Assembly (NCBI RefSeq): GCF_002007205.1 | Contig: NZ_LAZS01000006.1 | Span: 682,001 to 746,000, forward strand | Source of the DNA: Ensifer adhaerens | GTDB taxonomy: Bacteria > Pseudomonadota > Alphaproteobacteria > Rhizobiales > Rhizobiaceae | Reading direction: 5' to 3' | Length of the DNA: 64,000 nt | Shown: piece by piece, positions 49,868-62,893 of the stretch | How the letters are laid out: each line of letters opens with the position of its first letter | How positions within the stretch are numbered: the first letter of the stretch is position 1 | Made by a program: the position numbers and the translations under genes | Notes under the pieces: model-generated | The model's input: only the letters and a program-made list of their open reading frames with translations | Databases searched by the model: none | What the model was told of the DNA's origin: nothing

Positions 49868-50434
49868 TCAGACGGCTTCGACCGCTTCCACCTCGGGCAC
49901 GAAGTGGCGCAGCAGGTTCTGCACGCCATGCTTCAGCGTCGCGGTCGACGACGGGCAACCGGAGCAGGCGCCCTTCATGTTGAGGAACACAGTGCCGTCC
50001 TTGAAGCCACGGAAGGTGATGTCGCCGCCATCCTGGGCGACGGCCGGGCGCACGCGCGTTTCCAAGAGTTCCTTGATCGTGGCGACGATCGTCTCGTCGC
50101 CTTCATCGAAGAACTCGTCTTCCTCGTCGGCCTGCTCGGCGCGGCCGCTGCCGGCCATGATCGCCTGGCCGGACATGAAATGCTCCATGATCGAACCGAG
50201 GATCGCCGGCTTCAGGTGCTGCCATTCCTGGCCTTCCTTGCTGACGGTGATGAAATCATAGCCGAAATAGACGCCGGTGACGCCGGGGATCGAAAACAGC
50301 CGTGCCGCAAGCGGCGAGCCGGCACGTGCTTCTTCCTCGTCGCGGAATTCGGCAGTGCCGTTTTCCAGGACGACCTTGCCCGGCAAAAACTTCAGCGTCG
50401 CCGGGTTCGGCGTGGCTTCGGTCTGAATGAACAT
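49868..50434 (-). CDS. NifU-like iron-sulfur scaffold protein (Nfu type)
   Basis: A 188-residue protein with an N-terminal Nfu domain (MFIQTEATPNPATLKFLPG, about 1-88), an acidic linker (EQADEEDEFFDEGD) and a C-terminal NifU domain with the cluster cysteines in MKGACSGCPSSTATL. It carries and delivers Fe-S clusters to target enzymes, one of which could be MiaB, encoded downstream on the same strand. Confidence 0.93.
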   Translation of the reverse strand: MFIQTEATPNPATLKFLPGKVVLENGTAEFRDEEEARAGSPLAARLFSIPGVTGVYFGYDFITVSKEGQEWQHLKPAILGSIMEHFMSGQAIMAGSGRAEQADEEDEFFDEGDETIVATIKELLETRVRPAVAQDGGDITFRGFKDGTVFLNMKGACSGCPSSTATLKHGVQNLLRHFVPEVEAVEAV

Positions 50435-50540
50435 GTCTGTCTCCGTTTCGCCGGGAACGGCATCCGCCCAGCTTTTTAGAATAATTCAAAAGAATATAGG
50501 AGCATGGCCCTCGGGTCGCAAGGGCACATAGCGACGCAGG

Positions 50541-51032
50541 TCAGCTGAGCGCGTCGATCTCCTCGTCCGTCAGGGCATCGGGGATGACCGTGACGGGGAT
50601 CGGAAAGGCCGCGGCCTTGCCGGCAATGGACGACACCAGCGGACCGGGGCCCTCTTTCGCCGAACCGGCTGCGAGAACCAGAATGGCGATGTCGCGATCC
50701 TCTTCGATCGCCGCGTGGATCTGCTCGGTGGCCGTGCCCTCGCGGATGACGACCTCGGGCTCGATGCCGATCCGCTCGCGGACCGACTGGGACACCTTGG
50801 CGAGCGTCGCCTCGGCTTCCTCGCGCGCTTCCGCACGCATGATTTCCTCGACCCCCAGCCATTGCTGGAAGTCGCCGTCGGCGATCACATAGAGCAGGAC
50901 GAGGCCACCATTGGAATTCTTGGCGCGCATGCCGGCATAATGCACGGCGCGCCCGCATTCCGGGGTATCGTCTATCACCGCCATGAATTTGCGGCGGTGA
51001 CCTTCAAGTCGAGAGAGTCGGGTCGAGACCAT
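50541..51032 (-). CDS. Universal stress protein (UspA family)
   Basis: A 163-residue single-domain UspA protein (KFMAVIDDTPECGRAVHYAG, with a C-terminal IAILVLAAGSAKEGPGPLVS and FPIPVTVIPDALT). The nucleotide-binding Gly-rich loop is altered from the usual G-2x-G-9x-G(S/T), so ATP binding is uncertain. I chose ATG 51032 (MVSTRLSRLEGH). It lies between trpS and the nfu gene and appears monocistronic. Confidence 0.83.
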   Translation of the reverse strand: MVSTRLSRLEGHRRKFMAVIDDTPECGRAVHYAGMRAKNSNGGLVLLYVIADGDFQQWLGVEEIMRAEAREEAEATLAKVSQSVRERIGIEPEVVIREGTATEQIHAAIEEDRDIAILVLAAGSAKEGPGPLVSSIAGKAAAFPIPVTVIPDALTDEEIDALS

Positions 51033-51160
51033 AGGGTGAACAATACATCCCGCGCGAGCCGCCGCAAGGTCTGATTTTTGCGTTTCGGACGAGGACACGG
51101 AAAAGTGCCCGAGGCTTTCCGGTCGAGGTTCACTTCGGCTGGCGAAGGCCGACCATCAAA

Positions 51161-51193
51161 ATGAAATTGGGTCCGGGCGTTCCCCGGACCCAA
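51161..51193 (-). terminator. Terminator after trpS
   Basis: TTGGGTCCGGG (51167-51177), loop CGTTC, CCCGGACCCAA (51183-51193): a perfect 11-bp stem. On the minus strand it is followed by TTTCATTTTGATGG. It lies just past the trpS stop. Confidence 0.85.
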
Positions 51194-51198
51194 TCAGT

Positions 51199-52263
51199 TT
51201 ACTGCAAAAAGCCGATGATCTCGCGCACTTCGCGCATCGTCTTTTCCGCCCGTGCCCGCGCCCGCTCGCCGCCGTCCCTAAGGATCGCGTCGATATGGGC
51301 GGTGTCACCCATCAGGCGGCGCATCTCAGCGGTGATCGGTGCGAGAACCTCGACCGCGAGGTCGACCAGGGCCGGCTTGAACACGGAGAACTGCTGCCCG
51401 CCGAATTCGGAAAGCACCTGCTCCTTGGTCTTGTCGGACAGCGCAGCATAGATGCCGACGAGGTTGTCCGCTTCCGGTCGCCCCTTCAGCCCATCGACTT
51501 CGCTCGGAAGCGCATCCGGGTCGGTCTTGGCCTTGCGGATCTTCTTCGAGATCGTCTCGGCGTCGTCCATCAGGTTGACGCGCGACAGGTCGGACGGATC
51601 GGACTTCGACATCTTCTTGGTGCCGTCGCGCAGCGACATGACGCGCGGCGTCGCACCGCCGATCAGCGGCTCTACCGGCGGGAAATAGGCATGGATCGGC
51701 TCTTCGCCGACAACCATGTCGACACCGTAGCCGGCGCTGCGGATATGCTCCATGAAGTCGATGTTGAACTTCTGGGCGATATCGCGGGTCAGCTCCAGAT
51801 GCTGCTTCTGGTCGTCGCCGACAGGAACGTGCGTCGCGCGGTAGACGAGAATGTCGGCCGCCATCAGGCTCGGATAGGCAAGCAGGCCCAGCGAGGCGTT
51901 CTCGCGGTCTTTGCCGGCCTTGTCCTTGAACTGCGTCATGCGGTTCATCCAGCCGATGCGGGCGACGCAATTGAAGATCCAGGCGAGTTCCGCGTGCTGC
52001 GGCACGGCCGACTGGTTGAAGACGATATGCTTCTTCGGATCGATACCCGAAGCGATGAAGGCAGCGGCGATCGAGCGGATCTGCCCCTTCAGGTCCTCGT
52101 GCACGAGCTGGGCCGTGATCGAGTGCAGGTCGACGACGCAGTAGATGCAGTCGTTGTTTTCCTGCAGCGCCACGAACTTGCGGATCGCGCCGAGATAATT
52201 GCCGAGATGGAGATTGCCCGTCGGCTGAACGCCGGAGAATACGAGCGGCTTGAATTCGTTCAT
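51199..52263 (-). CDS. trpS: Tryptophanyl-tRNA synthetase
   Basis: Charges tRNA(Trp). The 354-residue class I synthetase shows the HIGH-equivalent [18 protein letters not shown], the [13 protein letters not shown]-like segment [17 protein letters not shown], and the KMSKS loop [15 protein letters not shown]. The start at ATG 52263 is fixed by the conserved N-terminus. It is followed by a clear terminator. Confidence 0.96.
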   Translation of the reverse strand: MNEFKPLVFSGVQPTGNLHLGNYLGAIRKFVALQENNDCIYCVVDLHSITAQLVHEDLKGQIRSIAAAFIASGIDPKKHIVFNQSAVPQHAELAWIFNCVARIGWMNRMTQFKDKAGKDRENASLGLLAYPSLMAADILVYRATHVPVGDDQKQHLELTRDIAQKFNIDFMEHIRSAGYGVDMVVGEEPIHAYFPPVEPLIGGATPRVMSLRDGTKKMSKSDPSDLSRVNLMDDAETISKKIRKAKTDPDALPSEVDGLKGRPEADNLVGIYAALSDKTKEQVLSEFGGQQFSVFKPALVDLAVEVLAPITAEMRRLMGDTAHIDAILRDGGERARARAEKTMREVREIIGFLQ

Positions 52264-52374
52264 GTCGTCCTCAATAGGCTGGTGGAGGGCCCCAGGGCCT
52301 GCTGGCCCATGTTGCTAACGGCATGGCTTATGCACGGGCGGCGGGAGGCAATCAAGAGGTCGAGAACTGCAGGT

Positions 52375-52767
52375 TCACGCCGCTGGCTGCAAGAGATCCC
52401 AATGGTTGCCGAACGGGTCGCTGAAGACGGCAACGGTGCCATAGGGCTCGTGGCGCGGCGCCTCCAGAAAGACGACGCCGGCGGCCAGCATCGCCGCATG
52501 GTCGCGGGCGAAATCGTCGGTGAAGAGGAAGAAGCCGACCCGGCCGCCGGTCTGGTTGCCGATCGCCGCCTGCTGGCGCTCGCCGTCAGCCTTGGCGAGC
52601 AGCAGCGCCGTTTCGACGGCCCCCTTGGGACGGACGACAACCCAGCGCTTGGTGGCGTCGAGAACGGTGTCCTCCACGAGATCGAAACCGAGCTTGCCAC
52701 AGTAGAAGGCGATGCCGGCGTCGTAGTCCGGCACGACCAGGGCAATGCGTGCGATGGTCTGGCGCAT
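52375..52767 (-). CDS. VOC-family (glyoxalase/dioxygenase-fold) protein
   Basis: A 130-residue protein with two beta-alpha-beta-beta-beta units: TIARIALVVPDYDAGIAFYCGKLGFDLVED and RVGFFLFTDDFARDHAAMLAAGVVFLEAPR, ending FSDPFGNHWDLLQP. These features define the VOC superfamily; the substrate is unknown. Its ATG shares a base with the murJ stop (TGATG), so it is coupled to murJ translation. Confidence 0.86.
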   Translation of the reverse strand: MRQTIARIALVVPDYDAGIAFYCGKLGFDLVEDTVLDATKRWVVVRPKGAVETALLLAKADGERQQAAIGNQTGGRVGFFLFTDDFARDHAAMLAAGVVFLEAPRHEPYGTVAVFSDPFGNHWDLLQPAA

Positions 52768-54371
52768 CAGTCACCCGCCTCCGGCGTTGCTGCAGGCTCC
52801 GCAGGCGCTTTCGCGCCCCGCTTGATGTTGCGGCGGATCATGCCGAGGCTCGCGCCGCCGAGCCCGAAGGCGAGCGCGAAGTAGATCACCATGGCGACTG
52901 CGACCAGGCCCGTCAGCGTCGTTGTCCGCGTCAGCAGGGACGCGGCAGAGGACAGTTCGAAAGCGAACCAGCCGACAGCGTAGTACAGCGCCGCCGCCAT
53001 GCCCGCCGCCGCGATGACGAGACGCGGGATGCGGGTGAGCAGCGGGATGTCCCTGCCCCAATGGCCGCGCCAGACGAGTGTCGCAAAGAGCAGGACGGCG
53101 TTCACCCAGCCCGCAACAATCTCGGCAGTGGCGATGCCGCTGGCGCCGAGACGCGGAAACAGGGTGAGCGCCAGGGACACGTTCACGACAACGGAGATGG
53201 CGGCGAAGATCATCGGCGTGCGCGTGTCCTCGCGCGCGAAAAAGCCGGGAATGAAGGCCTTGATCAGCACGAAAGCCGGCAGGCCGAGGCCGTAAATTGC
53301 CAGGATATGACCGACGATGATGGTCGAATCGGCCGAGAACTTGCCGCGCTCGAACAGCAGCCGGACGATCGGCTCGGACATGACGAGCAATGCGGCAGCG
53401 GCCGGCAGCGTCAAGAACAGCGTGAACTCGACGGAGCGGTTCTGCAGGTTCGACGCCTCGTTGACATTGCCAGAGCGCAGCGCCCGGGCGAGTTCCGGTA
53501 ACAGCACGGTTGCGACCGCGATGCCGACGACGCCGAGCGGCAGCTGGTAGATGCGGTCGGCATAGACGAGCGAGGAAACGGCGCCTTCCTGCGCCGAGGC
53601 GATGTTGGTGTTGATCAGGAGGTTGATCTGGGTGATGCCGCCGGTGATCGCCGCCGGCAGGGCCAGCACCAAGAGGCGCTTCACGTTGGCGGTCATCTTC
53701 GGACGACGAAGGCCGATCTTGATGCCGGCGTCACGCACCGCGATCCAGACGATCGCAAGCTGCACCAGGCCGGCGGCCATGACGCCCCAGGAAAGCCCGT
53801 AGCCGACCGCGATCGGGTCCTGACCCGCGTACCAGGCATAGCCGAGCACGCCGATGAGGATGAAATTGAGAAACACCGGCGCGATTGCCGCGGCGAAATA
53901 GCGGTGCAGCGAATTCAGCATGCCCGCCATCATCGCCGCCAGCGACATGCAGGCGAGATAGGGGAACATGATCGCCGCAAAGACGATGGTGCTGCCGAGC
54001 TTTTCCGGGTCGTCGGCAAAGCCGGGCGCGATCAGGTTGCTGACGATGAAGGGCATCGTCAGTTCCATCGCGATCGTCAGGAACAGCAGCACGGTGAAGA
54101 GGACGCCAAAGACCTCCTCGGAGAAACGCCGCGCGCCATCCATGCCGTTCGCCTCGATTTCCCGGGCAAAGAGCGGCACGAAAGCGGAATTGAAGGCGCC
54201 TTCGGCAAAGAGGCGGCGGAAGGTGTTCGGCAGGCGGAAGGCGGTGTTGAAGGCGTCGGCCACCGGGCCGGTGCCAAGGGCTGCCGCCATGAAGGTTTCG
54301 CGGATGAAACCGAAGAGCCGGCTTCCGAGCGTCGCGCCACCGACAGTTGCAAATTTCTTGACCAGGCTCAT
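52767..54371 (-). CDS. murJ: Lipid II flippase MurJ (MviN)
   Basis: A 534-residue membrane protein with about 14 helices. It begins [25 protein letters not shown] and has the conserved [32 protein letters not shown] block (core [16 protein letters not shown]), the MurJ hallmark. It flips lipid-linked peptidoglycan precursor to the periplasmic side. Its ATG overlaps the glnD stop (ATGA); the glnD-murJ order is usual in rhizobia. Confidence 0.95.
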   Translation of the reverse strand: MSLVKKFATVGGATLGSRLFGFIRETFMAAALGTGPVADAFNTAFRLPNTFRRLFAEGAFNSAFVPLFAREIEANGMDGARRFSEEVFGVLFTVLLFLTIAMELTMPFIVSNLIAPGFADDPEKLGSTIVFAAIMFPYLACMSLAAMMAGMLNSLHRYFAAAIAPVFLNFILIGVLGYAWYAGQDPIAVGYGLSWGVMAAGLVQLAIVWIAVRDAGIKIGLRRPKMTANVKRLLVLALPAAITGGITQINLLINTNIASAQEGAVSSLVYADRIYQLPLGVVGIAVATVLLPELARALRSGNVNEASNLQNRSVEFTLFLTLPAAAALLVMSEPIVRLLFERGKFSADSTIIVGHILAIYGLGLPAFVLIKAFIPGFFAREDTRTPMIFAAISVVVNVSLALTLFPRLGASGIATAEIVAGWVNAVLLFATLVWRGHWGRDIPLLTRIPRLVIAAAGMAAALYYAVGWFAFELSSAASLLTRTTTLTGLVAVAMVIYFALAFGLGGASLGMIRRNIKRGAKAPAEPAATPEAGD

Positions 54372-57208
54372 GTTTCGGCTTTTGTCGCTCTTTGAGAGGA
54401 GACGCCCGGTGGCGGCGCGATGATGCCCGACGGCATGCGGTCGCGTGCTTCGTCACCCTCGCCGGCCATGACGGCCTTGAGGCGGGCGGCAATGTTCATC
54501 TGACGGTTTTCGCTCGTCACCTTCTGGCCGACGAGGTCGGTGACGTAGAAGGTGTCGATCACCTTCTCGCCGAAGGTGGTGATGTGGGCCGAGGCGATAT
54601 CGAGCGAGAGATCGGAAAGCACCGCGGTGATCTCGGACAAGAGGCCCGGACGGTCGAGGCCCTCGACCTCGATGACCGTGAACTTGTTCGACAGCGTGTT
54701 GCTGATCGTCACTTCCGGCGTCACCGTGAAAGCCTTGGTGCGCTTCTTCACCTTGGTGCGGCTGGCAATGACTTCCGGCAGCCGCTTGCGGCCGGAAAGC
54801 ACATCCTCGATCAGCTTGCCGATGCTCGCCGCCCGGCGCATCTCGTCCTCGTCGACGGCGAATTCGCGGTTAACGAGGATGGTGTCGAGCGCACGGCCGT
54901 CCGAGGTCGTGAAGATCTGGGCGTCGACGATGTTGGCGCCGGCCGCGGCACAGGCGCCGGCAATCACCGTCAGCAGCCGCGGATGGTCCGGCGAAAGCAC
55001 GGTGATTTCGGTGATCGCGTGGAACTGGTGGGTGCGCACCATCGTCGCCAGCGCCTTGCCGGCGGCATCCGCCTCACGGATGAAGCGCGCATGCCGGATC
55101 TGGTCCTCCAGCGCCACCGTCAGGAGATACGGCTGGTAGTGCAGGCGCACATAGTCGTCGCGTTCTTTCTCGGACCAGTCCGTCAGCGCCTCGCCGAGCA
55201 TGACGGCAGCATGCGCCGCACGCTCCTTGCGCGACAGTTCGGAGAAGCCGCCCGACAGCAACAGCTCGGTCTCGTAATAGAGCGTGCGCAGCAGCTGCCC
55301 CTTCCAGCCGTTCCAGACGCCGGGACCGACAGCGCGGATATCGCAGACGGTCAGGACAAGCAGCATCTTCAGGCGGTCGAGCGACTGCACCCGCTCAGCA
55401 AAGTCGACGATCGTCTTGCGGTCGTTGAGGTCGCGCGTCTGGGCGACCATCGACATCAAAAGATGCTCCTCGATCAGCCAGGCGACGAGTTCCGTTTGCT
55501 TCGGCGACAGCCCGAAGCGCGGGCAGAGCTTGCGCGCCACCTTGGCGCCGGCGGTCGAATGATCCTCCGGCCGACCCTTGGCAATGTCGTGCAGGAGCAC
55601 GGCGACATAAAGCGCCTCGCGCTCCTCGATCCCCGGCATCAGCTTGGCGACCAGCGGATGTGCCTCTTCCTCGATGCCGCCCTCGATGCGCGAGAGCACG
55701 TCGACGGTGCGCAGCAAGTGCTCGTCGACCGTATAGTGATGATACATGTTGAACTGCATCATCGAGACGATCTTGCCGAAATCCGGAATGAAGCGGCCGA
55801 GCACGCCGGCTTCGTTCATGCGCCTGAGGATCAGTTCCGGCTTGCGGCGCGAGGTGAGGATCGACAGGAAGAGGCGGTTTGCCTCCTCGTTTTCGCGCAG
55901 CGCCGGCTTGATCAGGCCGAGAGAGCGCGTCACCTGGCGCAGGGCTGCCGGGTGGAATTCGAGCCCGTTGATATCGGCGATGTGGAAGAAGCGCAAAAGG
56001 TTGACCGGATCGCGCTTGAAGACATCGGGGCTTGCAAGCGCAATGCGGCCGCCGTCGTCGACGAAATCGAGCGTGCCGGCGATCTTGCGGCTGCGATGGG
56101 TGAAGCGGCCGATGATGCCGGAAATGCCGGGCGCGTCCTTGGCCTGCTGGTCTTCGAGTGCGGCGCAGAAGATGCGAGTGAGGTCGCCGACGTCCTTTGC
56201 CACCAGGAAGAAGTGCTTCATGAACCGTTCGACGGCCGAAAGGCCCGGATGGTCGTGATAACCGAGCGCCTCGGCGATCTCGCGCTGGATGTCGAAGGAC
56301 AGCCGCTCCTCGGCCTTGCCGGTCAGGAAATGCATGTGGCAGCGCACAGCCCACAGGAAATCCTCGGCCTTCTGGAAGAGCTGGTATTCCTGCCGCGACA
56401 GCACCCCGAGCTTGACGAGGTCGGCCGTGTCCTTGAGCCGGTAGAAATACTTGGCGATCCAGAACAGCGTGTGCAGGTCGCGAAGGCCGCCCTTGCCTTC
56501 CTTGACGTTCGGCTCGACGAGATAACGCGTATCACCCGCCTTGCGATGGCGCTCGTCCCGTTCGGCCAGCTTGGCGGCGATGAAATCCGGCCCGGTGTTG
56601 CGCACGATCTCGTGGTCGAAGCGCGTTTCGAGTTCGGCGCACAAGGTCTCGGAGCCGCAGATATAGCGCGTTTCGAGAATGGCGGTGCGGATCGTCATGT
56701 CGGCGCGCGACAGCCGGATGCATTCCTCGATGGTGCGGGTGGCGTGACCGACCTTGAAGCCCAGGTCCCAGAGGATATAGAGCATGAACTCGATCGCCGG
56801 CTCCGCCCAGACCGCCTTCTTGACCGGCAGCAGGAACAGAAGATCGATGTCGGAGCCCGGCGCCAGCGTGCCGCGGCCATAGCCGCCGACCGCGGTCACC
56901 GCGATGCGCGAGGCCGGAGGCGCGTTGGCGGCATCGAAGATCTCGTTCAGCACGAAATCATGCAGCACCGTAATCAGCTGATCCTGCAGCCAGGAAATGC
57001 GCTCGGCGCAGAGAATGCCGGCACCATCCGCGTTGAACAGCTCGCGCGCCTTGGCCCGGCCGGCGACGTTTGCCTGCTTGAAGGCAGCCAGCAATGCCTG
57101 ACGCATCGGGTCGCGCTGTTCGGCGTGGGCCGAGGCGATGAAGTCGCATTTTGCCCGGAGCGCTGCGACATCGAGGATTTCGGGAAAGAAGGTTTCGTGT
57201 CTGCCCAT
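54368..57208 (-). CDS. glnD: [Protein-PII] uridylyltransferase / uridylyl-removing enzyme
   Basis: The nitrogen sensor that uridylylates PII proteins under nitrogen limitation and reverses it when glutamine is high. The 946-residue protein has the nucleotidyltransferase motif [21 protein letters not shown] (GGYGRG and DID), an HD hydrolase domain with [14 protein letters not shown], and two C-terminal ACT domains (about 745-900) that bind glutamine. The start at ATG 57208 ([12 protein letters not shown]) suits the family; a longer frame to 57313 exists. Confidence 0.95.
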   Translation of the reverse strand: MGRHETFFPEILDVAALRAKCDFIASAHAEQRDPMRQALLAAFKQANVAGRAKARELFNADGAGILCAERISWLQDQLITVLHDFVLNEIFDAANAPPASRIAVTAVGGYGRGTLAPGSDIDLLFLLPVKKAVWAEPAIEFMLYILWDLGFKVGHATRTIEECIRLSRADMTIRTAILETRYICGSETLCAELETRFDHEIVRNTGPDFIAAKLAERDERHRKAGDTRYLVEPNVKEGKGGLRDLHTLFWIAKYFYRLKDTADLVKLGVLSRQEYQLFQKAEDFLWAVRCHMHFLTGKAEERLSFDIQREIAEALGYHDHPGLSAVERFMKHFFLVAKDVGDLTRIFCAALEDQQAKDAPGISGIIGRFTHRSRKIAGTLDFVDDGGRIALASPDVFKRDPVNLLRFFHIADINGLEFHPAALRQVTRSLGLIKPALRENEEANRLFLSILTSRRKPELILRRMNEAGVLGRFIPDFGKIVSMMQFNMYHHYTVDEHLLRTVDVLSRIEGGIEEEAHPLVAKLMPGIEEREALYVAVLLHDIAKGRPEDHSTAGAKVARKLCPRFGLSPKQTELVAWLIEEHLLMSMVAQTRDLNDRKTIVDFAERVQSLDRLKMLLVLTVCDIRAVGPGVWNGWKGQLLRTLYYETELLLSGGFSELSRKERAAHAAVMLGEALTDWSEKERDDYVRLHYQPYLLTVALEDQIRHARFIREADAAGKALATMVRTHQFHAITEITVLSPDHPRLLTVIAGACAAAGANIVDAQIFTTSDGRALDTILVNREFAVDEDEMRRAASIGKLIEDVLSGRKRLPEVIASRTKVKKRTKAFTVTPEVTISNTLSNKFTVIEVEGLDRPGLLSEITAVLSDLSLDIASAHITTFGEKVIDTFYVTDLVGQKVTSENRQMNIAARLKAVMAGEGDEARDRMPSGIIAPPPGVSSQRATKAET

Positions 57209-57347
57209 GAAGTGCCGAGGGGCGTCCTGTCCGACTGGTTGCGTGGTTCGCTGAATGAAGAGCGTTCCTGCATGCTCCCATCCGATCAAGGCCGAACCGG
57301 GACCGTGCAGCATTTCAAGTTACTACCGGCTCATCGCCGCGCCCTTA

Positions 57348-57370
57348 GAAAGGCGCGCGGCGCTGTATAG
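57348..57370. repeat. Fragment of the rhizobial palindromic repeat family
   Basis: The glnD-mutS gap carries GGCGCGCGGCGCTGTA (around 57353-57368) next to CGCGCCCTTAGAAA. This matches one end of the elements at 16277 and 39531 in inverted orientation, without the rest of the element. It is likely a decayed or partial copy. Confidence 0.4.
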
Positions 57371-57411
57371 CCTTTTTCACCGACGCGTGCACAGCAAAAA
57401 CCGAGAGCCTG

Positions 57412-60156
57412 CTACCGGGCACTCAGTTCCTTTTTCAGGGCGTAGAGCGCGTCCAGCGCCTCGCGCGGCGTCATGTCGTCGGGGTTGAGCGCCTTCAGCG
57501 CCTCGTCCACCCTGGAGTTTCCGACGGATTTCACCTCTTCTCGCCGGATCGCCACCTGGAAGAGCGGCAGATCGTCGATCAGTTGGCTCGCCGGATTCTT
57601 GCGGTCGGCGTCCTCGAGCTTGGCGAGCACGTCCTTGGCGCGCGCCACCACCGAGGCCGGCAGGCCGGCGAGACGGGCGACCTGAATACCATAGGAGCGG
57701 TCGGCCGCACCCGGCCCCACCTCGTGCAGGAAGATCACGTCGCCGTGCCATTCCTTGACCCGCATGGTGGCGTTCGAGAGACGTCCGAGCTTTTCCGAAA
57801 GCACGGTGAGCTCATGGAAGTGAGTGGCGAAGAGGCCGCGGCAGCGGTTCGCCTCATGCAGATGCTCGACCGCCGCCCAGGCGATCGACAGGCCGTCGAA
57901 GGTCGCCGTGCCGCGGCCGATCTCGTCGAGGATCACCAGCGAGCGATCGGTCGCCTGGTTGAGGATCGCCGCCGTCTCGACCATCTCGACCATGAAGGTC
58001 GAGCGGCCGCGCGCCAGATCGTCGGAGGCGCCGACGCGGGAGAAGAGCCGGTCGACGATGCCGATATGGGCGCTCGTCGCCGGCACGAAGGTGCCCATCT
58101 GCGCCATGATCGCGATCAGCGCATTCTGTCTGAGGAAGGTCGACTTACCGCCCATATTCGGACCGGTGAGCAGCCAGATCGCGCCGCCCTCCTCGCCCTC
58201 AGGCGGCGACAGATCACAGCCATTGGCGACGAAGGTATTCGATGCCTGGCGTTTGAGCGCCTGTTCGACCACCGGATGGCGGCCGCCGTCGATGGCGAAC
58301 ATGCGCGAGCGGTCGACGATGGGCCGAGCATAGGCCTGCTCTTCCGCAAGCACGGCAAGGCCGACGGAGACGTCCACGGTCGCAAGCGCCAGTGCTGCCG
58401 CCTTCAGCGTCTCGGCAGCGGCAACGACTTCTGCCGTCATCGCGTCGAAGGCTTCGAGCTCGATCGACAACGCGCGGTCGGCGGCGTTGGCAATCTTGCT
58501 TTCGAGTTCGGCGAGTTCCGTCGTGGTGAAGCGCATGGCGTTCGCCATCGTCTGGCGATGGATGAAGCGGGCGCGGCCGGCATCGGTGTCGGTCATCGAG
58601 CCGGCGTTTCCGGCTGTCACCTCGATGAAATAACCGAGCACGTTGTTGTGCTTGATCTTCAGCGACTTGATGCCGGTTTCTTCCGAATATTGCAGCTGCA
58701 GCCCGGCGATCACCCGGCGCGACTGGTCGCGCAGGCCCCTGACTTCATCGAGCTCGGCATTGGCGCCTTCGCAGACGAAACCGCCGTCCCGCTTCAAGAG
58801 TGGCAACTCTTCGCCAAGCGTTGCGTCGAGCAGCCCGAGCAGACCGGCAGGCAGCGCATCGATCGCTGAACGTGCCTGTTTCAACTCTTCCGAAAGCGTG
58901 CCGGCAGCCATCAGCCGCGAGATCGAGGCGGAGGCGTGCAAGCCCGCCCGGATGGCGCCGAGGTCTCGCGGTCCACCACGACCGAGCGCGAGGCGCGACA
59001 GAGCGCGCGGCATATCCGGCGCGCGACGCAGCGCATCGCGCAGGTCGCCGGAAAAGGAGGGCTGGCTCGCCAGGATCTCGATCGAGTCGAGCCGCTCGTT
59101 GATGCGATCCGGATCGGTCAAGGGCGACATCAGCCGCTCGGCAAGCAGCCGCGCGCCGCCGCTTGTGACCGTGCGGTCGAGCGCCTTCAGCAGCGTGCCT
59201 TCGCGGGCGCCCGAGAGCGTCTTGACCAGTTCAAGGTTCCCGCGCGTCGCCGGGTCGATGAACAGCGTCGAGGCCGCACTTTCGCGCTCGGGCGTTCCGA
59301 GCGCCGGACGCTCGGCAAGCTGGGTCTTCTCGACATAGGAGATCGCCGCGGAGGCGGCGGCCAGTTCGGCACGGGAGAACGTCCCGAAGCCGTCGAGTGT
59401 CTTCACGCCGAAATAGCGGGCAATGCGGCCCTCGGCCGTCGCGCTGTCGAACAGCACGGCCGGCTGCGGCACGGCCACGCGACCGAGCACGTCGAAGACG
59501 GGGCGAAGTTCCGGATCGTGAAACACCGTGTCGGCAAGGATCAGTTCGCGCGGCTCGATGCGCAGGATATCGGCAAGCAAACGGCTTTCGGCGGTTTCGG
59601 CCAGCCGGAAGATGCCGGTGGAGATGTCGATCCAGGCAAGCGCATAGGCCGGCTCCGAACCGCTCTTGATCCGCGCCAGCGCCATCAGGTAATTGGTCTC
59701 GGACGGCGAAAGCAGCTTTTCTTCGGTGATCGTGCCGGGCGTCACCAGGCGCACGACGTCGCGGCGGACCACCGATTTGCTGCCGCGCTTCTTGGCCTCC
59801 GCCGGGTCCTCGACCTGCTCGCAGACGGCAACGCGGAAACCGAGCCCGATCAGCTTCTGCAGATAATCGTCGGCGGCATGCACCGGCACGCCGCACATCG
59901 GGATTTCCTGGCCCATGTGCTGGCCGCGCTTGGTCAGCGTGATGCCGAGCGCACGCGAGGCTTCGACCGCGTCCTGGAAGAACAGCTCGTAAAAATCGCC
60001 CATGCGATAGAACAGCAGCGAGTCCGGGTTGTTGGCCTTGATCTCGATGAATTGTTCCATCATCGGCGTCGCGGTGGAACGGCTTTCCTCGCTCGCCAGT
60101 TCGGCTGCGGATAAAACCTCCCCCGCGCGGGTCGAATAGTCTGTCACGAAATTCAT
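57412..60156 (-). CDS. mutS: DNA mismatch repair protein MutS
   Basis: Recognises mismatches and starts repair. The 914-residue protein has the N-terminal mismatch-binding [13 protein letters not shown] motif (Phe-x-Glu), Walker [18 protein letters not shown], Walker [17 protein letters not shown] and the C-terminal dimer region ending [25 protein letters not shown] frame extension at the N-terminus ([20 protein letters not shown]) is rhizobia-like. It is divergent from the malic enzyme gene. Confidence 0.96.
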   Translation of the reverse strand: MNFVTDYSTRAGEVLSAAELASEESRSTATPMMEQFIEIKANNPDSLLFYRMGDFYELFFQDAVEASRALGITLTKRGQHMGQEIPMCGVPVHAADDYLQKLIGLGFRVAVCEQVEDPAEAKKRGSKSVVRRDVVRLVTPGTITEEKLLSPSETNYLMALARIKSGSEPAYALAWIDISTGIFRLAETAESRLLADILRIEPRELILADTVFHDPELRPVFDVLGRVAVPQPAVLFDSATAEGRIARYFGVKTLDGFGTFSRAELAAASAAISYVEKTQLAERPALGTPERESAASTLFIDPATRGNLELVKTLSGAREGTLLKALDRTVTSGGARLLAERLMSPLTDPDRINERLDSIEILASQPSFSGDLRDALRRAPDMPRALSRLALGRGGPRDLGAIRAGLHASASISRLMAAGTLSEELKQARSAIDALPAGLLGLLDATLGEELPLLKRDGGFVCEGANAELDEVRGLRDQSRRVIAGLQLQYSEETGIKSLKIKHNNVLGYFIEVTAGNAGSMTDTDAGRARFIHRQTMANAMRFTTTELAELESKIANAADRALSIELEAFDAMTAEVVAAAETLKAAALALATVDVSVGLAVLAEEQAYARPIVDRSRMFAIDGGRHPVVEQALKRQASNTFVANGCDLSPPEGEEGGAIWLLTGPNMGGKSTFLRQNALIAIMAQMGTFVPATSAHIGIVDRLFSRVGASDDLARGRSTFMVEMVETAAILNQATDRSLVILDEIGRGTATFDGLSIAWAAVEHLHEANRCRGLFATHFHELTVLSEKLGRLSNATMRVKEWHGDVIFLHEVGPGAADRSYGIQVARLAGLPASVVARAKDVLAKLEDADRKNPASQLIDDLPLFQVAIRREEVKSVGNSRVDEALKALNPDDMTPREALDALYALKKELSAR

Positions 60157-60259
60157 GATTGTTCCGAAAAAAGAGATGGCACACTATCGCCAAGCAAATA
60201 TAGACGACAACCATAAAGAGGCGCACCGCAAGGCTCGCCCACAGGAGGATAGAGGAAAC

Positions 60260-62545
<2,286 letters not shown>

Positions 62546-62640
62546 GACCGGCGTTGCCGGTCCGGCGGCTGCCCCATTCTGACGCAGCCGCCTCCAATCG
62601 GGTCACTTCGGCCCCTCGATTGGTAGCAATTCGAAACAAC

Positions 62641-62683
62641 CTCAAAGAAGAAAAGCCCGCTTCCCTAATAAGGAGGCGGGCTT
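62641..62683 (-). terminator. Strong terminator between convergent tme and olsB
   Basis: AAGCCCGCTTCC (62653-62664), loop CTAATAA, GGAGGCGGGCTT (62672-62683): a 12-bp stem with one G-T pair. On the minus strand a pyrimidine tract TTTTCTTCTTT follows; on the plus strand there is no T run. It therefore ends minus-strand transcription (the small RNA candidate, or olsB read-through). Confidence 0.85.
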
Positions 62684-62775
62684 AATAGCGGGTAGTGCTT
62701 TTATGTTTAAGGTTATGAAAGTAGGAGTCTTGGGAACCCTATACCTGCCGAACCCCGGAAGATCGGCAGTTTCTC
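62653..62775 (-). ncRNA. Candidate small RNA between tme and olsB
   Basis: On the minus strand the interval reads as a 5' hairpin (CTGCCGA 62769..., paired with TCGGCAG ...62745), about 60 bases of weakly structured, pyrimidine-containing sequence with GACTCCTACTTTC, and a strong 12-bp terminator hairpin ending in TTTTCTTCTTT. This layout, in a 348-bp gap with no convincing gene, is typical of trans-acting small RNAs. The 5' end is uncertain and no known family could be assigned. Confidence 0.55.
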
Positions 62776-62783
62776 CATTTATT

Positions 62784-62851
62784 TCTCTATTCGTTCGTCA
62801 TGAAATTAGAGAAGAACATGACAATACATGTCTCTCTTTCGACCTCGAAAG
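62784..62851. repeat. Cluster of inverted repeats upstream of the small RNA candidate
   Basis: Three palindromes lie close together: TCTCTA...TAGAGA (about 62784-62812), ACATG-ACAATA-CATGT (62816-62831) and CTTTCGA-CC-TCGAAAG (62836-62851). The region is AT-rich compared with its surroundings and is directly upstream of the candidate small RNA on the minus strand. They may be operators or processing sites. Confidence 0.5.
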
Positions 62852-62893
62852 TCAAATCCATCATTAATATTTGGTTAACCCCATTAGGCCCGG

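Noticed and set aside
54392-57370. Very long plus-strand reading frame opposite glnD (and similar ones opposite yidC, the helicase, the RND pump and mutS/tme)
   Set aside because: These are antisense frames created by high GC at third positions. Their products are Arg/Asp/His-rich with no recognisable domain, while the opposite strands encode complete known proteins.
62703-62867. 54-codon plus-strand reading frame in the tme-olsB gap
   Set aside because: No convincing ribosome-binding site, no recognisable motif, and it runs through the hairpins of the small RNA candidate on the other strand.
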